Below are positions 1 to 13,029 of a stretch of DNA of 64,000 nt, one piece after another (position 1 is the first letter of the stretch; each line of letters starts with the position of its first letter). A model generated the notes under the pieces. That model saw nothing but the letters and a program-made list of their open reading frames with translations. It was not told the DNA's origin and ran no database searches. The DNA comes from Fratercula arctica (Eukaryota > Chordata > Aves > Charadriiformes > Alcidae), in the NCBI GenBank assembly GCA_947846985.1, contig CANTUZ010000001.1, forward strand, positions 186,683,955 through 186,747,954. Reading direction: 5' to 3'. A program made the position numbers and the translations under genes.

Positions 1-1021
1 AGATGGGAACTCACTTTTGCCACAATCAGGTGCTGAAATCAGCAGGATAAGCAATGCCAATATTGATGGTAAAATATGGTAGGATAGCACTCTATCATCA
101 CAAACTGTATCACCTTATACTGTCTTCTGTGATTACAGAAGCATGGTCATGTGTGTTACAATTAGAGTAACTGCTTTTGCACCACAAGCTTGTATAACTG
201 AGCCGTAATAATTTTTCAAGCATTTATTTTGACTAGTTAGATACCTAAACTAGGAGTAACCTGTAGTCTACTGAGTGTAAACATCAATCACCTTTCTTTG
301 GCAGGCAAATAGCATGGCTCTAAATCAATCAGCTGTCTGTAGGTCATTCTAGTTCATATCTTATCCACGAAAGAGTTACATAACTGAATGGTGGACTGTT
401 ACATGCCCATGAACATTGCTTTAATAGCTGTTGTTTAACCCAGCCATTGATTAACCGTAGAACGTTTATATTGCTTCAGTGTAAACATCTGCCACTTTTT
501 TTATACATCTACCAGATGTATTGTAATGGTAGCCAAATCATGTCACCGAGAATGTCCTCATGTAAATAGAGCAAAAACACTTGATGGATTTGTGGTCTAG
601 GTACTTAATATTTTGATAATTTTTTGTTATGGATATTTCTGAGAGCATATCAACTTTCTATTTTTCAGGAAGACCCAAATTTACTTTGCTCATTTTCCTA
701 ACTGTGTAAGCACATACAAGCTCTGATGTGAAAGTTGAATTTAGCTCAGCATTCAGCCCAAGGCAAAAAAGGTCTGTGGATGGGCTTGGCTTTATGCAGA
801 TCCACCTGCATTACTTCTAGTTGAACCAGGCAGAAATGAACTTGAATGCATTTTCAAAAAAAAAAAAGTAGGTGAATTCTAAAACACCTGTGATCATCAT
901 TAAGTCTAAATGTTTAAAAATGAGTGCTTGTGTCACTGTGTAAGGTCCAAAGACACATCTAGAATCATGCGATCTCTTCTCTAGCTATTGAAAAAATTGT
1001 GGTGTGAATGGGATGTGATTC
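1..1021. other. Unique AT-rich non-coding sequence
   Basis: I see no gene, recognisable repeat or RNA here. The only low-complexity feature is an A-run near 857-868. Confidence 0.5.
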
Positions 1022-1600
1022 AATATTTAGGTTCCTGTAGATGTCTACATGAAAGTTATCTAACTGAACTGCCACTGTCAGCCAAGTCAATCTGGAAAGA
1101 AGTTCAACTATGGTGTGCAGCCTAAACTTAAGCACCTATTTCCATTTGAGATGCCCTAATGTATTAAAGACATCAAGATGAAGGCTTGTATGTGTGACTT
1201 AGGAATTCCGAGACAATATCCTTCTGGAGTGTCCAGAGAACAAGAAGGATAGTCTAAGCCTTATCGAAAAATACTAGATGCCTGTGTTTAGACAACAAAA
1301 TCAAACCCTAAATATCTGCTTGCGATGAGCTAGGGTCTTGATTCACATAAGCATCCAGTGCCATTGGAGATGCCCCAAAGTATGCGAACACCACACTTAG
1401 GCCTGCAAGATATGACACAAGACCCACAGGAGGCCTGCATCTCTTTGGCTTGGCAGATGGAGGCCAAATGTGCTGTTGCAGGGTATCTCAAATGATGCTA
1501 GAATCAACTGAGTCAAACCCTAGATCTGCACTGACTGTAGTGTAGGTACCTTTCTCACGTAGATATGCAAGTGTCTACATCTGCATCTAAGCCCGGTTTG
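1022..1600. repeat. Possible ancient amniote repeat relic
   Basis: This stretch repeatedly uses words of the TAGGTNCCTA / GATGCCTA / CATCTAAGCC type (for example near 1031, 1130, 1151, 1545 and 1580). These resemble the 'TAGGCGCCTAA' palindromic words of old repeats seen in turtle, crocodile and bird genomes. The similarity is diffuse, there are no clear ends or target duplications, and I cannot name the family. The boundaries are approximate. It could equally be unique sequence with chance word sharing. Confidence 0.22.
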
Positions 1601-2040
1601 AGGTTTCTTTATAAATACATAATGAAGCACCTTGCAATTGATTAGATTTCTTGCCTGCATTGCTGCAATTGGAGTGGTGCTTCAGTACCCATCTACTGTG
1701 GTGGTTTTGCTCCATTCTCTAAATTCCAGCCTTAATTTATTCTTAATTGGATTGTGCATATGTTTTCTTGCTGATATGGTCTGATAGTCCTTCTCATTTC
1801 TTAGTGTTCGTTTCCATCAGATATTTATAAAGAATATACCATCTCCTTTCACTTTTTATTTCGCTGTGCTTAACAAACTGAACTATTACTGATTCTCCTC
1901 TAAGAGAAAGCCATGTATACTGTTCTGATTTTGTGTTGGTCAGTATAGATGTCACTATCTGCCAGAATGCAACAGTTACCCGGCATTTAAACACAACTGG
2001 TTTCTCTTGGGATGGCTCCATTATCTTCCTATTATGATGA
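1601..2040. other. Unannotated sequence between relic and CR1
   Basis: No feature recognised. A 133-codon open frame on the minus strand (1794-2195) crosses this stretch into the CR1 fragment. It is antisense to CR1 at one end and resembles nothing at the other, so I do not regard it as a gene. Confidence 0.45.
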
Positions 2041-2291
2041 TGACAAGAGGAAATCAACTCAAGTTGTTCCAGGGGAGGTTTAGATTGGATATTAGAAAAA
2101 AATTTCTTCACCAGAAGGGTTATCCAGCATTGGAATAGGCTGCCCAGGGAAGTGGTTGGGTCACCATCCCTGGAGGTATTTAAAAGACAGGACACTTAGG
2201 GACGTGGTTTAGTAGTGGACTTGGCAGTGTTAGGTTTACAGCTGGACTTGGTGATCTTAAGGGTCTTCTCCAACCTAAATGATTCTATGAC
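2041..2291 (+). mobile_element. CR1 LINE, 3' terminal fragment
   Basis: A 5'-truncated CR1 non-LTR retrotransposon in plus orientation. It starts in the 'GACAAGAGGAAAT' block that lies near the end of ORF2. It continues through the conserved block encoding a phrase like [24 protein letters not shown], then the last ORF2 codons and the short 3' UTR with the phrases TTAGTAGTGGACTTGGCAGT and GTCTTCTCCAACC. It ends in one copy of the CR1 terminus, ATGATTCTATGA. The frame is broken: TAG occurs where the Trp-Asn-Arg block should read through, and there are small deletions around 2185-2200. CR1 copies are nearly always 5'-truncated and lack clear target duplications, as here. This is a dead copy of moderate age. 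Confidence 0.9.
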
Positions 2292-3889
2292 AAGGCCAGG
2301 CCCTTTGCATTTTAGAGTACTGTTACAGATCCTTTAACAGAAGTGACCACGTGAAGATCTCTTTCAAACCTTTTTATTAAAACATGGCAAAGGTTTAACA
2401 GACACACACAATAGAAAGATTAGCCAAGAAGCATTGATGGATCTTTCTCAATGTTCTGGATTTAGAAAATCTATATTCAGATGAATGACTGAGCATATTT
2501 TTTGAGAATATTAAGCAGGGCTCATTTGAACTATTTATCATTTTACAGATGCATAAAATTATTAAATAAGCTTTTTTTTAAAAAAAAATAAACACATATG
2601 TGAATGCAAGGGCAGAGGAAGCTGTTCTATATGGGAATTCTGAATCGAATTACAGTGCTAGAGTCCACTGAGAGTAATTCTCCTATCCACTGTTTTGAAT
2701 AGTGTAACTTGCCCTGAACTAGCCACTTTTTTTTGCAGAAGAGTTTAACATAACAGTTTCACATTTCACGACAAACTCTTTCACTCCCGGATATGCTATT
2801 AAGCATGCAGAAAGTAGGTGGGGACAAAATTACATAATCTTTTAGAACACATAAAAGGAACATTTCTTCCTGTATCTATTTTAGTGTTACCTGTGCTCAC
2901 TGTTTTTGTTACCCTACCCTTGTGAAGCCAATATCACAACACTCCCATACTCTTATATTCACTTTTGGTCTCTTTCTAAAACACTATGTTGATCAAAAAA
3001 TTAAAAAGGACACAGGAGAAAGTCGTAGGTAACATTGTTGGTTGTGTATTTTAAATTTCCCATTTCTAGATATAATAGATACTTAATTTTTTTAAGTTGT
3101 TTTTAAGAAGAAAATATTGTTGAGACTTCTAGGAATTTCCAAAAATTTTAAAAAAATATTTCAAAGGTTGAAGTTTACATTTTTTAAAAATTCAGAATGA
3201 ATTGAGCTAGGTTGGCTGCAAAGAAGGAAAAGCGTTCCAAAAAAGAAAACAGCGATTCATTTCAGACTGAATAAAGCATTTTAATTAACACAAAATTAAG
3301 CCAAACTTTTGCTGCTTCTTTTCACATGAAAATTAAATGTTATTTACATATTCTTTTCTCCCCCCTACTCCATAGAACATTAAGTGTATTAACATTAACA
3401 CTAAACCTATTTTCTTTTTCTCTCTGACAAAACTATTCATACTCTGGTGTCTGACCCTCTCTGCAATGAAGCAGAAGACTTTTTGAGTGCAATTAGATAA
3501 GAAAAGACATTATAAATCTTTTTTCTTCTTGTTTCTTTCAAGTACAAGTTTTTCTCTTCTTGTTATTCCTATAGCAGTAGTTGATCTTTTCCTAGTTCGT
3601 TTTTGGTTTGTTTTTTTTTTAATATTCATAAAGGATTAAGGAAAAGACTGAAATGACGTTTGGTATGATGTAACAGGGCAATTGCACTGTTTTCCTGAGA
3701 CTTTCAAATGGGTGTGAAGGTCTGCTAATTTCCAGAATTCTTTTTGATGGGCAAGACCGTGTGATAAGGGAGATTACCTGTAAATGAGATGAGTTTTCTT
3801 CTTCTCTAATTTTGGTTGAGAAATGAGAAATCACTAAAACCCATCTCTTCATGTCACTGTATCAGTACGATGATCTCAATGTATGCGAT
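2292..3889. other. Unique AT-rich non-coding sequence
   Basis: No gene or repeat recognised. Several short A/T runs occur (2571-2589, 3610-3620). A 77-codon minus-strand open frame at 3619-3852 has no recognisable similarity. Confidence 0.5.
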
Positions 3890-3955
3890 TTAGGCCAAAT
3901 TCTGATGTGTCATGCTTGACACATGAATTACTCTCTGATTTCAGTGGGTGGTTGT
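3890..3955. repeat. Fragment of an ancient 'GGCCAAATTCTG' repeat
   Basis: The phrase TTAGGCCAAATTCTGATGTG followed about 30 bases later by TGATTTCAGTGGGTGG matches the order of words in an old palindromic repeat found widely in turtles, crocodilians and birds. In that repeat 'GGCCAAATTCTG' is followed by 'TTACTC' and 'TTGACTTCAGTGG'. Only one arm is visible. The identification rests on memory of the word pattern and has no named consensus behind it. Confidence 0.38.
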
Positions 3956-6810
3956 CTGTTAGTACTAAATGTTCTGGGTTCAAAAATATTTTATGAACAA
4001 TACTGGAAGTTATGCCAAGAAACTCTAGATGGGATCTCAGCTGGCATAAGACAATATAACATCAGGAGCACCTGTGGACCTACACTGGTTCAGTTCCTCA
4101 AACGTGATATTTTAATTTATCTTTTCTGTAATTTTTGGCCAGGAAATGCTGGTTTTAATGTGGCCTATCTTATAACAAGTGAACATTAGTATTACTACAG
4201 CTTACAGGAGGTCTAGTTATGAGGTAGGGCTACTTTGCATTCCTTAGGACTCAACAATGGTTCCATCTCAAAGTGTTCATGGGCCAAATATGGTGGAATT
4301 CAAGGAAAACCATGATAGTAATGGTCAAGGGCAAGGATATAAAGAGATGTGGAAGCTAAACAGACGAGCAGTGAGGTCTGAAGCCCTGATCTACAGCACT
4401 ACGCTCCCTGCCTGAGGAAGGACTGGCAGCACAGGCAGCTGACGTACCATCCATGTAACCAGCATCCAGGTTTTGAGGCCTAAGGCAAAAGAGAGTTTTA
4501 AGGCATTACTGGAATATACTAGTGAGATGAAATTGAGACCTGTTAATGTTTTGTGTACATCTATGGTTATAGATCCACATGTAGTAGCTACTTTTATGAA
4601 ACCTGTAAAACAGTTAACTGGGAGAACCAAAAAAAAAAAAAAAATCCTCTAACATAACAATATTGCTTCCCTTTGAGTTGATGAAATATGTGACTTGTAT
4701 GTCAGCATGCCTTGCGATGTACTCAGCATGCCCAGTGTGCCAACACACAGAACTTTTGAAAAGCAGCCAAAACATTTTCTCTCTTTGTTCTTCTCCCGCA
4801 TCCCTTTGTGCTAAATCTCTGTGACTTTGTTTCATTGTAGAACAGGGAAATTAAATCTGTTAATCTATGCTCATTACTCACCTCTCAAATCAATTCCAGT
4901 CAAACATATTTTCCTTTCTTTCCTTTTTATTTATTGCTAATTGAGTTAAAAATTTGTACAGATAATTGTGAAATAACTACAAGATGCTGTCAGTGACATG
5001 CTGAATAAAACAGAGGTGAAATCCATCCCCTGTTCTGCTTTGGGCTATAGACAACACAGAGCAAAACAAATAGCACACTATCAAAACAAACTATAAAAGC
5101 TCACCATTCTGTCAGTTTTATGGATGACGCGTTGTCCAAAAAATATGTAAATTCCCCTCAGAAATGAGGGGTACCTGCAAGTCTGAGGTAGGCGATTTTT
5201 TCTAAGTCCATTTGGACCTTCTCTAGCCAAAATCAAAACGTTCTGATGCAGTTTCAGACTGGAGAGCCTATTGAAAACTCATTATCTTCAAATAGGATTA
5301 CACTCAGTTAATATGAGAACATGCACATTACAATATCACATAAAATCAAAAGTTCCAATTTGCTCACTACATGTAAATCCAATTCAAAATATTTCCATAA
5401 CATATATCCGCTGGATGTTACACTATTTGTATGTCACTCTAGAATGGATTAACTCCATGACAGGCTAGTCTCAGTTTTTCTGCATTTGGTGTTTTTAAAC
5501 AGTTTATATTTGTTATCATATCAAAGACAGGCTTGCAGTTTTCAAAAGGAAGAAGAGAACACAGCGCCCAAGGCTCTTCCAGCATTACATTTCTTATTCC
5601 ATTTTATCTTTCTTGGTTTTGACTAATGTCAGTAACAGCTACTGGTAATAAACTGCTTGTTACAGCTTGCTCTTGCCTTCAAGCACTGGCTTTGATACAT
5701 TGTCAGCCAATTGGAAGCATTTCCTGATTACATTTCCAAATTGCTTGTTTATTGATCGAAAGTTAATAAAGCAAAAGACAACTTTACGGCTTAAATTAAA
5801 TGAAAGGTTCCTTTGATGTTCAAATTATCCAATCAACCAACGTGCAATGAAATGTAAGCATTTGAAAGTTTTATCTGGAAAGCAAAATGTACTAGATAAT
5901 GGTTTCTAGCACAGACGCTGTATCTAAGAGCTAATGAAAAATACCCATAACTTTAACATATGAAGATTTCATTTATTGTCTGTTGAAAAGTAAACGACAC
6001 TGAATTTTGTTATTTTTAAATAGCTGAAAACATGAAAATGCAGAGATTGTATATCTCTTTGACAAACTGTAATTCCTACCGCAGGTGTATTTAGTTAGCT
6101 GCAATAAACAGAGTAATATATATTATAATTTCCTCAGACCCAGCATTTGCTTGTCAATCTATTTGCTTCTGGTGCTGTATTAAAACTGCTGTGCTCTGTC
6201 ATCTATTAACATCCCATCCAAGGGGATGCTGTGGCCTCCCTGGAATGTTTAGCTGTGTAAGAGATGCCTTGTCTCCAAAAGGGACCATAAGTCTTATCAT
6301 TACGCTGCTTTTTGAAGAGCTTTTACCTATACAGTGGTATTTATTTAAACCATCTAGACTTATCATCATTGTGTTTTTCGCTCTCGTTGGGCACTTCAGT
6401 ACTAAAAATTTGTCAGGCAATGATTTTCAGTACAGTTTAAACTGGGGAAATGGGAGTGTCTACAGTGTATGGTATGTACCGTAACAACAAAATAGCAAAT
6501 GAGAGCAAATCTTAGTGAGTAAGCAAGGATGACACCAGGAGAGGTACAGCCACATTGTAGCTCAGACCTCATTAGGAGATTTAGATGTTTGATGCCAGAA
6601 TAATCCTGAAATGGACACTTTCTGCAAAAAAATTACACTAAAAATGAATGTGGGTAATACTTTCTATGCTTCATTCCAGAATTCTATAACAACATTCGGG
6701 TCTTTTAAGCTGCGAGCTAAATTTGTATATCATGTCACTCGAAACAAGCTTGTTTTAGCTGCACTAAAGCAATGAATGTGATACTTGTCCTGTCAAATGA
6801 CTAATAACCC
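3956..6810. other. Unique sequence with a small hairpin and an A16 run
   Basis: No gene is recognised. An A-run occupies 4629-4644. A perfect 7-bp inverted repeat (CCCCTCA / TGAGGGG) with a short loop lies at about 5155-5172. The block 5690-5900 is discussed as a possible conserved non-coding element. Short open frames in this stretch resemble no known protein. Confidence 0.45.
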
Positions 6811-6886
6811 TTTTCTGTTTTTTTTTGGTTTTGTTTTTGTTTTGTTTTTGTTTTGGTTTTGTTTTGATTTTGTTGTTGTTTAGAAG
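6811..6886 (+). repeat. Decayed (TTTTG)n microsatellite
   Basis: A T10 run is followed by repeated TTTTG/TTTTTG units with single-base variants, ending in TTGTTGTTGTTT. It is a simple-sequence tract with no associated element on either side. Confidence 0.85.
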
Positions 6887-9800
6887 TTTATTATTTCATT
6901 GCGATGGGACTAGCTTTGCAGCAGCAAATGCAAGTGTAAATGTATTGATGCGTGAGGTCTCTACGTGTCAGAATTAAAACCTCTCTGTTCCTTGAAATGA
7001 AAGGCCGAATTGCAATAGATTTGTAAAAGCTGGAACTCATCCTGCCAAAGACAGCATGTTGAGTGGTTTTTTTGTCCTTTTGACACAAACTCACATAACA
7101 TCTCTGAAGACCTTACTGTCACATAAAGCTTACAAGCACAGCCAGAACTAAACAAAGAAATTATTGATGTAATGATGATCTGGTCATCAGGAGAGGGAAA
7201 TATGGATTTTATTTTATTAGTGTGGCTATTGAAGATGTTACTTATGTTGTAGAAGACCAGTTTCATTTGGTCTGCAGTTCATTTTTTTTTTCTCTTTCCT
7301 GTTTCTCTGTAGGTAGAGAGATATACATGTAGAACAGTCTGTGTAAAGAAGAAATTGGTTTATGTTAGAATACACTGCTGTGTGTTCTGTTTTAGTGGCA
7401 ACGGTCCAGACTCAAGATTTACCAATTTTTCATCTTTTGTGAAAGGTGATCGACCATGAAATGCGAGGACAACAGGTGAGCTAGTGTTGAACTGGCAGCA
7501 GAGAATTAGAGCCACAGCCATTCATTCGTTCCTTGCGCAGAGCATTGGAGAAGATGGTGGTACCCACTAACTCTGGGCTGACTGCATGAGCATGGCATGA
7601 TCTCCTCTCATCCTGCTCGTGTACTCGCGCTTCCTCAGCCTCTGCTGACACCACCAATCTGACAGCCTTTGCGGTTCCTTTCCCACCACCAGCAAACGTC
7701 AGACTCGACGAGATACAGCCTGCAAAGCAATTCTATCTGGCAGTTCTCGTGAACATAGCATCTCTTGGACATGTGAGGCGCTGCAGACATGCAGCAAATT
7801 CCTTCACATGGGGATCAACGTCCGCACCCGGAAAGCTAAGCCGACAGGTACAACTCTAAAAATACAGGGATAACATTTTTTCTTGTTTTCTCTACGACGG
7901 AAGAGAGGGGAAAAAGTATTAATGACAGTTCCAATTCAGGAGCTGGCTATTGCTCTTTACTTAATACTATTTTTACTAATACAAAGGTATTTTATCTGCA
8001 CTCTGTTTATGAGTCTTCACAGATCATGTTTTCCAGATTATACATCAATGAAAAGAAGGAATAGCAGGAAACTTACCTTTTTGTGTGTATACACACGTAG
8101 TATGATGTCTGAAGCATAGCTCTTAAGAAAAAGGGGCAAATATCACAAGATCTGGGATTAACCGAAAAAGATGGAAAGCACTGCAAACAGCATGACTTAT
8201 TTTGTGGATTTCCCTTAGAAATATTTTTTTCTTTTTTGTGGGTTGAGTTCTTCAGATGATGGCAGTATTGAAATTTACCCAGTGGGAGCTCTAGAAAAAC
8301 ATTCTGAGAATCACAATCTCATTTGGGAAGTTAAGCTTGACTTTGGGGCGTTGTTCCTTTCATAACAACTTGGGATTTCCATTAATTTCTCCTTTGGTTG
8401 GAATCAAAATGTATCAGAAAATAACCTTAGAAATAAAATTACTAAAATCAGAATGAAGTAGAGAGCTGGCTTTCAGTTTTTGGTTGTGTTTTTACCCTAT
8501 TTTAGATAATGGATTACGTCACTTATTCCAGGATCTCCTTTTCCCGTCAGAAGCTCTATTGACTGATGTGAATGTGTCATTTGCAGCTAACTGAATCCTA
8601 AGCATTCATACTATTTTTTTTTTAAGTAAATAACCCTGAAGATGTTTAGCTAGCAAATATTTTTATTGTTAACAACTTCACAGTGGCAGCACTGTAATTA
8701 GTGGAGAAATATAAGTTTTTTCTACTAGAAACTATAGGTATATTTTGCAGACTAATTTCCCCTTGCAGCACATTTTGCACTGTCTAATCTACATCTATCA
8801 GGTATAAGGAGGTATCCAAAAGCATGAATCCAGGTCCTTAGTCACTTTCTAACTTCACTAATCTAATATAGCACTTCAGGAGTGTTTATTTTTAATGACA
8901 TAAAAGTGCAGGAAAATGTTCTATAATATTCACATATTTCCTTATTCTGGTCTGAGCTTTAGGAGCCATGCATTTTTTAAGGATCTTTGCATTTGGTGTG
9001 CGCAACTTTATACTTACAGCTCTAAATCATTTTGAAAAGATACTGTATTTTTAAGAATAAACTATGTAAATGCTGCAACTTTTTTTTTTTTTTTTCTTCA
9101 GGAGTCATCTCACCCTTAACCAATCTGCCAGCAAACGATTTCCCTCTGAACCACAGATCAACCATATATTAGATTTAATGGTGTAGTTAGATTTAATTCT
9201 AAAACAAGCGCAATACCAGAGGCAATCTGAAACTCAGGCCATTAATTGGATGCCGTTTTTGTTTAATTTTAGTGAGAGTAAACTGCTAAGTACTGACAGA
9301 AGGCAGAAACTACTATATGCAACATTAACCTTTCTCCTGCCACGCAGGAGATGTGCCTTGGGGTAGCTACTCTAAGGTATTGACTTAGAGTGTTGTCATT
9401 AGAAAGTTGTAGGGGCAAAGTCCAACGCACTCTGTGTGCACAAAGCCACAGGCTCGTCCTTTTGTTTGATCTGCAGTGGCTGGAAATCTTACATCACTCA
9501 AGGAGTTAAACCCGCTTAGACACATTTGTGAATTTTAGCCACAAAGGACTTTCGTTGGCATCTAGGCAATTCTTTCAAAAACCTGCTGGCTCCAAAAAGG
9601 CTTCAGCCATGCTGACTTGCAAACCGTGCGCCGCTGTAACCCATGTACCTCTCACTGCAGCTCCTCTTCCTCCTCACTGTGTAAAGCGGAGTGTAAACAA
9701 TATTTTTATTTTAAAGGCAGGATTTCACGGCTGCTCCTGGACTGCATAGCTCTTTAGCCACTATGCAGTATACCGGGCAAAGGTATTTCTCTTGTGTAAT

Positions 9801-12800
9801 TTGTCACATAATCACCACAGAACACTCAGTCCTTCAGAGGGCTGAAGGAGTCTGAGCTGTCTAATAAATTCACCCTTTGCACAGAGAAAATGTTTCACAA
9901 TGAAATAATAAAATGGAGTTTCAGTTAGGAAAAAATGAGATAAACTAGTGTAGCAAATAAGTAAAGATTATACACGTAGGCAACCCACTGATCAAATATT
10001 TCTTAGGGCTATCGGGAATCTATCAAGGATACTGAGCCAGTTAGATAAAGAAATTACTGAAGAGTGATTTACTGAGTTGTTTAAGAGTCATGTTAGAAAG
10101 ATTATTTTGCTCACAGCAATGTGCTAGCTCTGTTTTATTTAATGATTAGTTAAAAGCTGTGGTAGAATATTCCATGTATATGGGAGCTTCAGTCGTTTAT
10201 TTAACTATTGGTTATGCTTACCTCTACACTGTCAACCTGAAAATATTAATCATGCTATCGAAAGCTTAGCTTTACAAATATTTCCTCTACCCAGGCAACA
10301 TTAAAGCAATGCTGTACATTAAAGAAACCACCAGCGTGTCTCAGGACATTTCCATTTTGGTAATAGACTTCTGTCATTTGGACTTCTGACCAGTGATTCA
10401 CAGGTCTGAAATTATTCTTATAGAAAAGGGCCTTTACTGTTGGTTACAGATAAGTTAAAACAAGAACTACTGTCAGGGGGGGCTTTTAATTACCTGGGTC
10501 CTTTAATAAAACGAAAATACAGTTTTTGTATTCACTCCTCTTGAACAGTTTTGCAAGGTTAATCCTGGACAGAAAAGTCACCCCCTCCCATATCCTGCCT
10601 TCCTGTGGCTCCCCCTGTAAGGCAAGTATGGGCACAATGCTCATTTTGGGAAAACAGCTTGACTCAAGTGCTTTTGATTTGAGGATTTGGGGTAAGGATT
10701 TTCTATACTTTGAGTCTCAGGAACCCAGAAATAAGGATAATTATGCTGTTGATCAATTTGTCTTTGACTTATTCTGATCATTTCCATTGAGCAGGCAGGA
10801 GGACAGAGCGCTACGGAGAAAACTCTCCAGCTGGCAGCTCCCTGTTCTGACAGTAGCCCCTTTCCGCTCACCACTCATCTCCTGCGCTCTGCAAATTCAG
10901 ACCTGCAAGGAACGGCCAGTCTCAAGCCAGTGCCACCTTCCTCTTCGCTGCTAGACGCAGAGGGGACCCTTTGGCCCTGACTGGCACCTATGATTTCAGA
11001 ATTCCTGAAGTGAGTCGGTCTCTTTCCATCTTTACTTGCTCTTAATGCTTCCCTTCACTTCTGCGTTTCATTGTGCAAGAGGACAAGTGGGAATTTACAT
11101 TTGTGTCTACTTTTTAATGGACAGCAGAGGTTATTTTTTCCTCCTTCTGCTTCAAAACCTTAACATTTTCCTGAGGTTTTTGAAATTAATTCCACACTAG
11201 TTTCCTGAAATAAGGGAATCTAAAAGCATAAATGTTTGGTTTCAGTCTTCAGTCTTTTTATTTTCTTTCTCAGCCTAAGTTGAGACCTGAACTTACTTGA
11301 GACCATGTTAAAAAACTTTTAACAAGACATATACATTAAAAAAAAAGATAAAATGAATTTGCCTGTCTGCAAAGGTAACTCATAACTAAGAAATAAGTAT
11401 TAGCATGTTTTTTTTCCCACAGGGTGCTCAAGTAAAAACACACAGTTAACAAAGACTCCTAATGATTCCTAGTAAATCATTAACAGGTAAGATTTGCCAA
11501 ATTCTGGGTACATCTCATCTTAATTGTCATGATGAGAGTTTCTGGATTTTCAGGGATTCTGTGTGAGGAAGGCATTAACCCCAATTTTGGAGTCATTTTT
11601 CTTCTAACTTGCTTTCTTTCGGCTCAGACTCTAGGCTATGATGAAGCATAAGGGCAACTTCCACACTTGCCCATATTTGCAGTATTAGTTTGTTAACTTT
11701 ACACAGATGAACACGCTCATTACTGGCAAAATCATAGGAAGGGATCTCGGAAGCTAATTGACACCAGCATTGCAGCAAATCAACTTAAATAGCAAACATA
11801 CATAGTATAAGCTCTGGAATGAATGCACTCTAATAACAGATATTTTCAGGCTCTGGATTATGATGGATGTACCCAGCAGGGATAAATTACTTCTCTCCAC
11901 AGCATGACTGTGCCTAGGAGACACATGCTCTGCCTTGTGTACTTTTATCTTTCGCTATACCTCACAGAATCAGAGCAGCACCAACATAGAAATGTTCTTG
12001 TTTGCTTGCCCCACATAAAAGACAACACGCCACTGCCCTGTTCTTTGCAACACAGGGCTATACCCACTGAACTGGATGCTCATCTTCACAGGCAAGTGCA
12101 CAAGCGCATTTCATTTTGCTGTTAGGTTCGCTCTGCTGTGTTTTAGTTATTCCCTTGGGGCTGGTATCTAACATAGGGGAACTTGACAGTTAATGGATGG
12201 TGTACATCCTGGCTTCCCGAGTCTGAGCCAGCAAACACATACGCGTAGTGGCCGAGCCATTTAAAAGCTAGCGATGAGGAAGGGAAGTCTGAGAAGTGAT
12301 GTCTTTCTGCTATTACCATCAGTATGTAGCCACGAGTGCTTAAGTTGTGTTTTCTTGCCTCTGGCTGGAAGGGTGAGACTAAGCTAAGGAAGGAAAAATA
12401 TTGCTAAAGACCAGTGAAAATCTTGTATTTGCTGAGAACTTTGAAGGTGCACAGTAGCCACCTAAGAGAAATAACAAAGGTCCCTTTGCTTGCAACATGT
12501 AGGTTTAGAAAGTAGAGAGTGTGACAAAATGTGCAAGAATGAATCATTCTATTCTTAGGAAGACCTAGGTGCAATAACAAGCCTTTCCCATCTTCTAGTT
12601 TTATGATGTTAGTTCGTATTTTTGTATCTCTAGATTTAAGAATCTTGTTAGCAATCAGTTCTTACAGAGATAATGTGTTTTCTTAGTATTAGTAGGCAGA
12701 ATGAAAAATCGGGAGTAATATTCACCCCAGTTCCCACATTATTTTTGTGACAACTTCCACTTTGAACAGCCTGCTAATACAAACCCTCAGTCTCTTGGGT

Positions 12801-13029
12801 CATAAGACGACTAACTTCTGTCACAGGTAAGGAAGAAATTTTCTTGCTTGTACAATGATTGTCAACTACAAAATTGCTTGAACTTTCCTTTAAAGCATAG
12901 GGTAAAACCTGGCTTTACAGAACAATCAAATAAAAACCATCATGAGCAAGGTAATGCAGAATTCTAGAAGTATCGATAATACTGATAGGGTCTTCCTCCA
13001 TCCAGGCAACAAGTAATTCAAGCAATCTT
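6887..13029. other. Long unique non-coding stretch
   Basis: No exon, RNA gene or recognisable transposon was found in these 6 kb. The segment 7430-7860 is locally richer in GC and CpG than its surroundings. A T16 run lies at 9080-9095. The longest open frames (for example 6961-7266 minus and 10526-10777 plus) are short and match nothing I know. Confidence 0.45.

Noticed and set aside
1794..2195. 133-codon minus-strand open frame
   Set aside because: Its start lies antisense within the CR1 3' end, and there is no family similarity.
5155..5172. Short perfect hairpin as a terminator or miRNA
   Set aside because: A 7-bp stem is too short for a miRNA precursor and expected by chance in 64 kb.
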